DNA of 33,092 bases from Lachnospiraceae bacterium. GTDB lineage: Bacteria > Bacillota > Clostridia > Lachnospirales > Bianqueaceae. How positions within the stretch are numbered: position 1 is the stretch's first letter; every line of letters begins with the position of its first letter. Shown in pieces: positions 16,849-25,203 of the stretch. The stretch is from assembly GCA_021442595.1 (NCBI GenBank), contig JABUST010000120.1, positions 1 to 33,092 on the forward strand, written 5' to 3'. The position numbers and the translations under genes are program-made. Below the pieces are notes generated by a model that saw only the letters and a list, made by a program, of their open reading frames with translations, was not told the DNA's origin and made no database searches.

Positions 16849-18996
16849 ATGGATATCATCGCCCAGCTGGCCAAGGAGCTCAGCATCAAAACCACACAGG
16901 TCAAGGCCGCCGTGGACCTCATCGACGAGGGGAACACCATTCCCTTCATAGCCCGTTACCGCAAGGAAGCCACCGGCGCCCTGAATGATGAAATTCTGAG
17001 AAATCTCGACGAACGCCTGAAATATCTCCGCAACCTGGAAGAGAAAAAGACCCAGGTTCTGGACACCATCCGGGAGCAGGGAAATCTGACTCCCGAACTG
17101 GAAAAGCAGATCCTGGAGGCCGCCACCATGGTAGCTGTGGAGGATCTGTACCGCCCCTTCCGCCCGAAACGGCGCACCCGGGCCATGGTGGCCAAGGAAA
17201 AGGGTCTGGAGCCTCTGGCTATGAAGCTGCTGGCCCAGGATCTCCAGCGCTCTGCCTTGAAGGAAGCCGCCGTCTGCATTAACCCGGAAAAGGAAGTGAA
17301 TACTGCCGAGGAAGCTCTGCAGGGGGCCATGGATATTCTGGCAGAGCTGTTCTCCGATAATGCCGAGTACCGCACTTACATCCGTGACCTGACCCGACGG
17401 GAGGGACACCTGACCTCCTCCACAAAGGATGACACGGTGACCACTGTCTATGAAATGTACTACCATTATGACGAGCCTCTTCCCCGGGTGGCCCGCCACA
17501 GAGTCCTGGCCCTCAACAGGGGGGAGGCGGAAAAAGTTCTTTCTGTTAAGATCACTGCCCCCGAGGAGCAGATCATCTCCTATCTGGAGAAAAAGATTAT
17601 CAAGGGTTCCAACGAATATTCTGCCGCTGTGCTGCGGGATGCCATTGCCGACAGCTATCAGCGCCTCATGGGCCCTTCCATAGAAAGAGAGCTGCGCAAT
17701 GACCTTACGGAAACTGCAGAGGACGGCGCCATAGAAGTGTTCGGCAAGAACCTGCGGCAGCTGCTGATGCAGCCTCCCATTACCGGTCAGGTGGTTTTGG
17801 GATGGGATCCTGCCTTCCGCACCGGCTGCAAGCTGGCGGTGGTAGATGCCACCGGCAAGGTGCTGGATACAGTGGTGGTCTACCCCACCGCTCCCCAGAA
17901 CCGGGTGGAGGAAGCCAAGCGGGTGGTGAAGGCCCTGATCCGCAAGTACCATGTGACATTGATCTCTCTGGGTAACGGAACCGCCTCCCGGGAATCAGAG
18001 CAGATCATCTCCGAAATGCTTCATGAGATAGGCGGCGGAGTATCCTATGCCATCGTGTCCGAGGCCGGAGCCTCCGTCTACAGCGCCAGCAAGCTGGCAA
18101 CAGAGGAATTTCCCCAGTTCGATGTGGGACAGAGAAGCTCAGCCTCCATTGCCCGCCGTCTGCAGGACCCTCTGGCAGAGCTGGTCAAGATCGATCCCAA
18201 GGCCATCGGTGTGGGACAGTACCAGCATGATATGAACCAGAAGAAGCTGGATGAATCTCTGCGCATTGTGGTGGAGGACGCCGTTAACCAGGTGGGCGTG
18301 GATGTGAATACCGCCTCCGCTCCTCTTCTTGAATACGTGTCCGGTATCAGTAAAACTGTAGCTAAGAATATCGTTTCCTACCGAGAAGCCAACGGCGCCT
18401 TCCGTGACCGCCGGGAGCTTCTGAAGGTGGAAAAGCTGGGACCCAAGGCCTTCGAGCAATGCGCCGGTTTCCTGCGCATCCGGGGAGGCAAGGATCCTCT
18501 GGACATGTCGGCCGTCCATCCCGAGAGCTATACTGCCGCCAAGAAGCTCATGAAGGAGCTGGGGTATGAGCCCAAGGATCTGCTGAAGGGAGGGCTGAAG
18601 GGTATTCGTGCTCAGGTCAAGGATGTTCCTGCTATGGCTGCCTCTCTGGACATTGGAGAGATCACCCTGAAGGATATTCTGGAGGAGCTGGAGAAGCCCT
18701 CCCGGGATCCCCGTGAGGAAATGCCCAAACCTGTTCTTCGCACAGATGTCCTGGCCATGGAGGACCTGCAGCCCGGCATGATATTGAAGGGTACGGTCCG
18801 CAACATTGTGGACTTCGGCGCCTTTGTGGACATCGGTGTTCACCATGACGGTCTGGTACATATTTCCCAGATGGCCCGCCGCCGCATTCAGCATCCTCTG
18901 GAGGTAGTCTCCGTGGGGGATGTGGTGGAGGTTCAGGTCATGAGCGTTGAACTGAACAAAAAACGGATCCAGTTGACCATGAAAGTGGAAAAATAA
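16849..18996 (+). CDS. tex: Tex-family RNA-binding transcriptional accessory protein
   Basis: IAQLAKELSIKTTQVKAAVDLIDEGNTIPFIARYRKEATGALNDE, GWDPAFRTGCKLAVVD, VGQYQHDMNQKKLDESL, C-terminal S1 domain GMILKGTVRNIVDFGAFVDIGVHHDGLVHISQM. Confidence 0.95.
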   Translation: MDIIAQLAKELSIKTTQVKAAVDLIDEGNTIPFIARYRKEATGALNDEILRNLDERLKYLRNLEEKKTQVLDTIREQGNLTPELEKQILEAATMVAVEDLYRPFRPKRRTRAMVAKEKGLEPLAMKLLAQDLQRSALKEAAVCINPEKEVNTAEEALQGAMDILAELFSDNAEYRTYIRDLTRREGHLTSSTKDDTVTTVYEMYYHYDEPLPRVARHRVLALNRGEAEKVLSVKITAPEEQIISYLEKKIIKGSNEYSAAVLRDAIADSYQRLMGPSIERELRNDLTETAEDGAIEVFGKNLRQLLMQPPITGQVVLGWDPAFRTGCKLAVVDATGKVLDTVVVYPTAPQNRVEEAKRVVKALIRKYHVTLISLGNGTASRESEQIISEMLHEIGGGVSYAIVSEAGASVYSASKLATEEFPQFDVGQRSSASIARRLQDPLAELVKIDPKAIGVGQYQHDMNQKKLDESLRIVVEDAVNQVGVDVNTASAPLLEYVSGISKTVAKNIVSYREANGAFRDRRELLKVEKLGPKAFEQCAGFLRIRGGKDPLDMSAVHPESYTAAKKLMKELGYEPKDLLKGGLKGIRAQVKDVPAMAASLDIGEITLKDILEELEKPSRDPREEMPKPVLRTDVLAMEDLQPGMILKGTVRNIVDFGAFVDIGVHHDGLVHISQMARRRIQHPLEVVSVGDVVEVQVMSVELNKKRIQLTMKVEK

Positions 18997-19013
18997 AGCA
19001 TTATAGTATAACA

Positions 19014-19046
19014 CCCCTTTCCGATGCCTTTGGCATCGGAAAGGGG
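19014..19046. other. perfect 15-bp inverted repeat (hairpin) 3' of tex
   Basis: CCCCTTTCCGATGCC-TTT-GGCATCGGAAAGGGG; no adjacent U-tract on either strand. Confidence 0.8.
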
Positions 19047-19074
19047 GAGCGAATAATTGCCATTCAAAAGACGG

Positions 19075-19647
19075 TTATTTGTGAGGAACATAGATAATCC
19101 GGAGTAGGATGACCCGATTCTCTTCTTCTCCAAATAACTCCAGGTTGACCTTACAGTCAACTCCATTTCCTGCATCCCAGATTTCGACATATGTCTGACC
19201 CGGATCCAAATTTTGCATATTCGGTAATATGCGATCTTCTATTCCGGGATATGTTATGGGATCTCCGTAACTTTCCGAGAGGCTGTCCATCAAAGACAAC
19301 AAATGAGCAGCTGCTTGCTCGTCATAAGTCTCATCAAAATAGAAATATAAAGAGTCTAGTTTTCCTTCAACAATGTTAACAACCTGCTTGTATTCCATAC
19401 CGGAAATAATACGCAGAGTATCGGCATTGAGCACTTGATAGGGAGTATTTGAATCATAAGATTCATTGAACCGGAGATTCAGAAAATGTAACAGTTCATC
19501 TACGTCACCACTTGTTCGATAATAAAATTGAAGGTGCTTAGTATCTTCTGCTGATAGCATCCCGTTGTCAGACATAACCTGACTATTACAGGCGGTGATA
19601 AGGGAAAGAACAAGCAGTAAAACTATAATAGCAAAGTATCTGCGCAT
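19075..19647 (-). CDS. putative lipoprotein, unknown function
   Basis: MRRYFAIIVLLLVLSLITACNSQ lipobox (LITAC). ATG one nt after the upstream gene's stop (TAATATG). Low GC relative to the window. Confidence 0.7.
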   Translation of the reverse strand: MRRYFAIIVLLLVLSLITACNSQVMSDNGMLSAEDTKHLQFYYRTSGDVDELLHFLNLRFNESYDSNTPYQVLNADTLRIISGMEYKQVVNIVEGKLDSLYFYFDETYDEQAAAHLLSLMDSLSESYGDPITYPGIEDRILPNMQNLDPGQTYVEIWDAGNGVDCKVNLELFGEEENRVILLRIIYVPHK

Positions 19648-19648
19648 A

Positions 19649-19840
19649 TTAGAATATCCCCAAATCAATCGAATCCCATCCGGCTTGACCATCAATCATA
19701 TATGTAAATGCTAACGCCTGCATTGCATTCAGTAACAGAAGTCTATTTGAACTTGCATTGTCTGAATTATCAGCACGAACGGTTGTTAATGAAGAAAAAC
19801 ACAATAAAAGAGATAAAATAAAAGCGAACGTTTTTTTCAT
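19649..19840 (-). CDS. small secreted peptide (63 aa, ~40 aa after predicted signal cleavage)
   Basis: MKKTFAFILSLLLCFSSLTTVRA|DNSDNASSNRLLLL...; AGGAGG 5-8 nt before ATG; TATAAT on the minus strand at 19862-19867. Confidence 0.65.
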   Translation of the reverse strand: MKKTFAFILSLLLCFSSLTTVRADNSDNASSNRLLLLNAMQALAFTYMIDGQAGWDSIDLGIF

Positions 19841-19981
19841 AATAACCTCCTATTCTCAACGATTATACTTTGTGCAAAAAAGAGAAAACACATACATGTT
19901 GAACCTCTTTTATAGAACAATTGTATAATATCATCAACAATAGGTATTGTCAAGTAAAGAGGAAGCCGCACCGCTTAACAG

Positions 19982-20016
19982 AAACAGAGCCGGAGTTCAT
20001 CACTCCGGCTCTGTTT
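19982..20016 (-). terminator. terminator downstream of the GGGtGRT gene (possibly bidirectional)
   Basis: AAACAGAGCCGGAGT-TCATC-ACTCCGGCTCTGTTT, perfect 15-bp arms. Confidence 0.75.
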
Positions 20017-20046
20017 GTTTCCATATTTTATTGAAATCTCAGCGTA

Positions 20047-21057
20047 TCAGAACTTGCCTGCGCGAGCGGCTTCTTCCACAGCCACGGCCACAGCAACGGT
20101 AGCGCCCACCATGGGGTTGTTGCCCATACCGATCAGACCCATCATCTCAACATGAGCGGGGACGGAGGAGGAACCTGCAAACTGAGCATCAGAATGCATA
20201 CGTCCCATGGTATCGGTCATGCCGTAGGAAGCGGGACCTGCTGCCATGTTATCAGGATGCAGGGTACGTCCGGTACCGCCGCCGGAAGCCACAGAGAAGT
20301 ACTTCTTTCCCTGCTCGATGCATTCCTTCTTGTAGGTACCTGCCACAGGATGCTGGAAGCGGGTGGGGTTGGTGGAGTTACCGGTGATGGAAACACCGAC
20401 ATTCTCCTTATGCATAATGGCAACGCCTTCCTGAACATCGTCAGCGCCGTAGCACTTAACGGTAGCGCGAAGACCGGTGGAATAGGGCTTCTCGTAGATG
20501 GTATTCAGGGTAGCAGTCTTGTAATCGTACTGGGTCTCCACATAGGTGAAGCCGTTGATACGGGAAATGATCTGAGCAGCGTCCTTTCCGAGACCGTTCA
20601 GGATGACCCGCAGAGGCTTGGTGCGAACCTTGTTAGCCTTCTCGGCAATACCGATAGCGCCTTCAGCAGCAGCGAAGGACTCGTGACCTGCCAGGAAGCA
20701 GAAGCACTCGGTCTCCTCTTCCAGAAGCATCTTACCCAGATTTCCGTGGCCCAGGCCTACCTTGCGGTGGTCGGCAACAGAACCGGGGATGCAGAAGGCC
20801 TGGAGACCCTCACCGATAGCGGCGGCAGCATCAGCAGCCCGGCGGCAGCCCTTCTTGATAGCAATGGCAGCGCCCACAGTATATGCCCAGCAAGCATTCT
20901 CAAAGCAGATGGGCTGGATCTTCTTGACCTGTTCGTAAACATTCAGGCCGGCGTCCTTGGTGATCTTCTCAGCTTCTTCGATGGAAGCGATGCCGTACTT
21001 GTTCAAAGCGGCATTGATCTGATCGATTCTTCTCTCATAGGATTCAAATAAAGCCAT
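20047..21057 (-). CDS. GGGtGRT family protein (function unknown)
   Basis: Contains the family-naming motif SVASGGGTGRTLHPDNMAAGP; AAAGGAG before ATG. Confidence 0.88.
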   Translation of the reverse strand: MALFESYERRIDQINAALNKYGIASIEEAEKITKDAGLNVYEQVKKIQPICFENACWAYTVGAAIAIKKGCRRAADAAAAIGEGLQAFCIPGSVADHRKVGLGHGNLGKMLLEEETECFCFLAGHESFAAAEGAIGIAEKANKVRTKPLRVILNGLGKDAAQIISRINGFTYVETQYDYKTATLNTIYEKPYSTGLRATVKCYGADDVQEGVAIMHKENVGVSITGNSTNPTRFQHPVAGTYKKECIEQGKKYFSVASGGGTGRTLHPDNMAAGPASYGMTDTMGRMHSDAQFAGSSSVPAHVEMMGLIGMGNNPMVGATVAVAVAVEEAARAGKF

Positions 21058-21083
21058 CGTTCTATTCTCCTTTCAGCCTTCCA

Positions 21084-21785
21084 TTACTCTTTACGAGGAT
21101 CGATGATCTTGACAGCGCCCTGCTCGGGAGTGACACGGCCGTAGGAACCGGAAGCCTTCTCCCATGCGGTGTTGGCATCGTCGCCCTTCTTGATGAAGTC
21201 GGTCATCTTGCCCAGGGAAACGAACTTGTATCCGATGACTTCGTTATTCTCATCCAGAGCGATACCGGTAACATAACCTTCCGCCATCTCCAGATAACGA
21301 ACGCCCTTTGCCTTGGTGGCATACATGGTTCCCACCTGAGAACGAAGACCCTTTCCAAGGTCCTCCAGGCCTGCGCCTACAGCCAGACCATCATCGGAGA
21401 ATGCAGACTGGGAACGTCCGTAGACGATCTGCAGGAACAGCTCTCTCATAGCAGTGTTGATGGCATCGCAGACAAGGTCAGTATTTAAAGCTTCCAGAAT
21501 GGTCTTTCCCTGAAGGATCTCAGCAGCCATAGCTGCGGAATGAGTCATACCGGAGCAGCCGATGGTCTCCACCAGGGCTTCCTCGATGACCCCTTCCTTA
21601 ACGTTCAGGCTCAGTTTACAGGCGCCCTGCTGAGGAGCGCACCAGCCGATGCCATGGGTGAATCCGGAGATGTCACCGATCTGCTTGGCATGTATCCACT
21701 TTCCCTCCTCGGGAATGGGAGCCGGCTCATGCTTTGCGCCTTTTGCTACAGGGCACATATTCTGGACTTCTTTTGTGTAAATCAT
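21084..21785 (-). CDS. NifU/IscU-like iron-sulfur cluster scaffold family protein
   Basis: WCAPQQGACKLSLNVKEGVIEEALVETIGCSGMTHSAAMAAEILQGKTILEALN resembles the NifU_N fold. ATG at 21785 with AAAGGAG upstream. Confidence 0.8.
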   Translation of the reverse strand: MIYTKEVQNMCPVAKGAKHEPAPIPEEGKWIHAKQIGDISGFTHGIGWCAPQQGACKLSLNVKEGVIEEALVETIGCSGMTHSAAMAAEILQGKTILEALNTDLVCDAINTAMRELFLQIVYGRSQSAFSDDGLAVGAGLEDLGKGLRSQVGTMYATKAKGVRYLEMAEGYVTGIALDENNEVIGYKFVSLGKMTDFIKKGDDANTAWEKASGSYGRVTPEQGAVKIIDPRKE

Positions 21786-21846
21786 ATCATTTACTCCTTT
21801 CGTGAATGAAAATCCGGAAATGGAGAACTTCATCCGATTAGAGAAA

Positions 21847-21875
21847 ATTTTATCATTTTCACTACCTATAATCAA
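21847..21875 (-). promoter_or_regulatory. predicted promoter for the NifU-like/GGGtGRT operon
   Basis: Minus strand TTGATT, 17-bp spacer, TAAAAT. Confidence 0.6.
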
Positions 21876-21990
21876 GTGTTCCAGGGGTACCGACATTGAA
21901 ATATATACCAAAGGAGGAAACCGGAAAGGGCACATCCTTCATCACCCTGCCGAAAAAGGCCTGCAGCCCCCATGGATCCTGTCTGTTTCA

Positions 21991-22019
21991 TTGACGATAA
22001 TCTACCTATATGATACAAT
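21991..22019 (+). promoter_or_regulatory. predicted promoter for the oxidoreductase operon
   Basis: TTGACG (21991-21996), 17-bp spacer, TACAAT (22014-22019). Confidence 0.65.
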
Positions 22020-22152
22020 TTTCTGCTATACGCTTAAATGTGCCTTATCTGCATATCACAGACACGATCAACGTACGATAAACCATCGGCGGAACAACAT
22101 CCGGATCCTCCGGCTTAAGCCGCCGATTCTAAATCAGTGAAGAGGAAAAGAC

Positions 22153-22725
22153 ATGAACAACACTGTAGAGATCCGCTGGCACGGCCGCGGCGGCCAGGGC
22201 GCCAAGACCGCAGCCCTGCTGCTGGCAGACGTTGCCTTTGAAACCGGTAAGTTTGTACAGGGCTTCCCCGAGTACGGTCCGGAGCGCATGGGCGCCCCCA
22301 TCACCGCCTACAACCGCATCAGCGACAAGGAGATCCGCGTACATTCCAACATTTATGAACCCGACTATGTGGTCGTGGTGGACGAGTCCCTCCTGGAGGC
22401 TGTGGACGTAACCGCCGGTCTGCGCAAAGAGGGCGCCGTGGTGGTCAACACCGCTAAGTCCGTAGAAGAGATCCGTCCCCTCCTCAGAGGCTATGAGGGC
22501 GATGTCTATGTGATCGACGCCAGAACCATCTCCATCGAAGCTCTGGGCCGCTATTTCCCCAACTCTCCCATGCTGGCTGCCATCGTAAAGGTCAGCGGCG
22601 TCATGGACCGGGAAACCTTCATGACCGAGATGAGAGGCTCCTATGCCCATAAGTTTGCTTCCAAGCCCGAAGTCATCGAGGGCAACATGAAGGCTCTGGA
22701 AATGGCCTTCGATGCCGTAAACTAA
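22153..22725 (+). CDS. 2-oxoacid:ferredoxin oxidoreductase, gamma subunit
   Basis: MNNTVEIRWHGRGGQGAKTAALLLADVAFETGKFVQGFPEYGPERMGAPITAYNRIS, typical Por/Vor gamma. Confidence 0.92.
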   Translation: MNNTVEIRWHGRGGQGAKTAALLLADVAFETGKFVQGFPEYGPERMGAPITAYNRISDKEIRVHSNIYEPDYVVVVDESLLEAVDVTAGLRKEGAVVVNTAKSVEEIRPLLRGYEGDVYVIDARTISIEALGRYFPNSPMLAAIVKVSGVMDRETFMTEMRGSYAHKFASKPEVIEGNMKALEMAFDAVN

Positions 22726-22739
22726 GGAGGATAAGCAGC

Positions 22740-23042
22740 ATGACTGACTTAAATAAAGTAGGTCCTTCCTGTACCTGGAAAGACCTGACGGAAGGTATGA
22801 TGATCTATGAAGGCGGCACCAGCCGGCAGTTCAAGACCGGCGAATGGGCTTCCATTAAGCCCGAGTACATTGAGAGCAAGTGCATCCACTGCCTGCTCTG
22901 CACCCCCGTATGCCCCGACAGCGCCATCCCCGTAAAGGACATGAAGAGATGCGCCTTTGATTATGACCACTGCAAGGGCTGCGGCATCTGTGTCAAGGCC
23001 TGCCGCTTCGGCGCTATCGTTATGGAAGGAGTGAACAAATAA
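22740..23042 (+). CDS. 2-oxoacid:ferredoxin oxidoreductase, delta subunit (2x[4Fe-4S] ferredoxin)
   Basis: CIHCLLCTPVCPD and CKGCGICVKACRF, two CxxCxxCxxxC clusters. Confidence 0.92.
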   Translation: MTDLNKVGPSCTWKDLTEGMMIYEGGTSRQFKTGEWASIKPEYIESKCIHCLLCTPVCPDSAIPVKDMKRCAFDYDHCKGCGICVKACRFGAIVMEGVNK

Positions 23043-24220
23043 TGGCAAGAAGAGACCGTCTTTCCGGAAATGAAGCTGTGGCTGAAGCCCTGCGTCAGAT
23101 CGATCCGGACGTAATGCCCGCTTTCCCCATCACCCCTTCCACCGAGATTCCCCAGTATTTTTCCAAGTTCTGTGCCAATGGACAGGTACATACTGAGTTT
23201 ATTCCCGTAGAGTCCGAGCACTCCGCCATGTCTGCCGCCATCGGCGCCGAATCCGCCGGTGCCCGCACCGTTTCCGCCACCTCCTCCGCCGGCATGGCAT
23301 ACATGTGGGAGGAGCTGTATCTGGCCAGCGCCAACCGTCTTCCTCTGGTTCTGGCTCTGGTGAACCGTGCCCTTTCCGGTCCCATTAACATCAACTGCGA
23401 CCATTCCGATTCCATGGGCGCCAGAGATGCCGGCTGGATCCAGATCTACGCCGAGACCAACCAGGAAGCCTATGACAACATGGTCATGGCTTACCGCATC
23501 GCCGAGGCTGAGGGTGTACACCTGCCTGTCATGGTGTGCCAGGACGGCTTCATCACCTCTCATGCCGTGCAGAACATCCTGCTGATGGAGGACAAAGAAG
23601 TCAAGGAATTCGTGGGCGAGTACAATCCCGAGCATTCCCTTCTGGATCCCAATGGCGTTATGTCCGTGGGCCCCTACTCCATTACCAACTATTACATGGA
23701 AGCCCGCCGGGCTCAGGCCGAGGCTCTGCATAATGCCAAGGCTGTGGTCAAGGCCGTGGGAGAAGAATTCGGACGCCTCACCGGCCGCAGCTACGGCTGG
23801 TTCGAAGAGTACTGCATGGAAGATGCAGAGTACGCCATCGTCCTCATCGGCTCTGCCGCCGGCACCGCCAAGGATGCCGTGGACAAGCTGCGCGCAGAGG
23901 GCAAGAAGGTGGGTCTCATAAAGATCCGCATGTTCCGTCCCTTCCCCGGCGCTGAAATTGCAGAAGCTCTGAAGAATGTGAAGGCTGTTGGTCTCATGGA
24001 CCGCACCGAGAGCTTCAACGACTGCGCCGGCCCCATCGGTGCCGAGGTATCCTCCGCTCTGTTCCGGGCCCGCCATATGTGCGAGACCATCAACTATGTC
24101 TACGGTCTGGGCGGCCGCGATGTCCGGGTGGAAGATATCGAAAAGGTCTTTGAGGATCTCTTCGATGCCGCCGAAAACGGAACCGCCGACTACTACCGTT
24201 ATCTGGGTGTCAGAGAATAA
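23042..24220 (+). CDS. 2-oxoacid:ferredoxin oxidoreductase, alpha subunit
   Basis: FPITPSTEIPQYFSKF...VESEHSAMSAAIGAESAGARTVSATSSAGMAYMWEELYLASANRLPLVL, ADRxTEx-type LMDRTESF. Confidence 0.93.
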   Translation: MARRDRLSGNEAVAEALRQIDPDVMPAFPITPSTEIPQYFSKFCANGQVHTEFIPVESEHSAMSAAIGAESAGARTVSATSSAGMAYMWEELYLASANRLPLVLALVNRALSGPININCDHSDSMGARDAGWIQIYAETNQEAYDNMVMAYRIAEAEGVHLPVMVCQDGFITSHAVQNILLMEDKEVKEFVGEYNPEHSLLDPNGVMSVGPYSITNYYMEARRAQAEALHNAKAVVKAVGEEFGRLTGRSYGWFEEYCMEDAEYAIVLIGSAAGTAKDAVDKLRAEGKKVGLIKIRMFRPFPGAEIAEALKNVKAVGLMDRTESFNDCAGPIGAEVSSALFRARHMCETINYVYGLGGRDVRVEDIEKVFEDLFDAAENGTADYYRYLGVRE

Positions 24221-24235
24221 GAGGGGTGAAACACT

Positions 24236-25171
24236 ATGGCTTACAACTTTAAAGAAACAATGAATCGCCCCGAGCGTCTTGCTCCCGGCCACAGAATGTG
24301 CGCAGGCTGCGGCGGAACCATCGCCGTGCGCAATGTCCTCCGGGCTCTCCACGAGGGGGACCGGGCCGTCATCGGAAATGCCACCGGATGTCTGGAGGTC
24401 TCCACCTTCACCTATCCCTATGTGGCTTACGAAGACAGCTATATCCATAACGCCTTTGAGAACGCAGGAGCCACCATGGCCGGCGTGGAGGGCGCCTACA
24501 ATGCCCTGAAGCGTGCAGGGAAGCTTCCTGCCGACCAGAATACCAAGTTCATCACCTTCGGCGGTGACGGCGGCACCTACGACATCGGCTTCCAGTCTCT
24601 GTCCGGCGCCATGGAAAGAAATCACGACATGGTCTATGTGTGCTACGACAACGGTGCCTACATGAACACCGGTATCCAGCGCTCTTCCGCAACCCCCATG
24701 TTTGCCGATACCACCACTACACCTGCCGGAACCCAGTCCAACGGCAAGCCCCAGAACCGCAAGGATCTGGCCACCATCATTGCCGCCCACGACGTTCCCT
24801 ATGTGGCCCAAACCACTTTCCAGCCCAACTTCAAGGATCTGCACACCAAGGCCGAGAAGGCCATCTACACTCCCGGCGCCGCTTTCCTGAACATCATGGC
24901 TCCCTGCCCCCGGGGCTGGAGATATGAGACCCAGGACATCATGGAGATCTGCCGTCTGGGCGTGGAGACCTGTTACTGGCCCCTCTTTGAGGTGGTGGAA
25001 GGCAAGTGGATCCTGAACTATCAGCCTAAGAACAAGCTTCCCATCGAGGATTGGCTGGTGAAGCAGGGCCGCTTCAAGCATCTGTTCAAGAAGGGCAACG
25101 AGTACCTCATCGAGGCCTTCCAGAAGGAAGTGGACCGCCGCTGGGAAGACCTTCTGAAGCGCTGCAATTGA
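24236..25171 (+). CDS. 2-oxoacid:ferredoxin oxidoreductase, beta subunit (TPP-binding)
   Basis: HRMCAGCGGTIAVRNV, IGNATGCLEV, GDGGTYDIGFQSLSGAMERNHDMVYVCYDNGAYMNTGIQRSSATP. Confidence 0.93.
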   Translation: MAYNFKETMNRPERLAPGHRMCAGCGGTIAVRNVLRALHEGDRAVIGNATGCLEVSTFTYPYVAYEDSYIHNAFENAGATMAGVEGAYNALKRAGKLPADQNTKFITFGGDGGTYDIGFQSLSGAMERNHDMVYVCYDNGAYMNTGIQRSSATPMFADTTTTPAGTQSNGKPQNRKDLATIIAAHDVPYVAQTTFQPNFKDLHTKAEKAIYTPGAAFLNIMAPCPRGWRYETQDIMEICRLGVETCYWPLFEVVEGKWILNYQPKNKLPIEDWLVKQGRFKHLFKKGNEYLIEAFQKEVDRRWEDLLKRCN

Positions 25172-25203
25172 TGGACCATATCCCATAAACAAACGAGGAA
25201 CCT

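Noticed and set aside
16654-17952. 432-aa minus-strand ORF
   Set aside because: Antisense to tex and the zinc-ribbon gene; no motifs.
21802-22140. 112-aa plus-strand ORF between the divergent redox operons
   Set aside because: Overlaps both predicted promoters and the leader hairpin; sequence has no protein-like motif.
22961-25192. 743-aa minus-strand ORF antisense to the oxidoreductase operon
   Set aside because: Lies opposite three clearly recognised subunits; composition (Gly/His/Val-rich, no domain motif) is typical of antisense open frames in GC-rich codon-biased genes.
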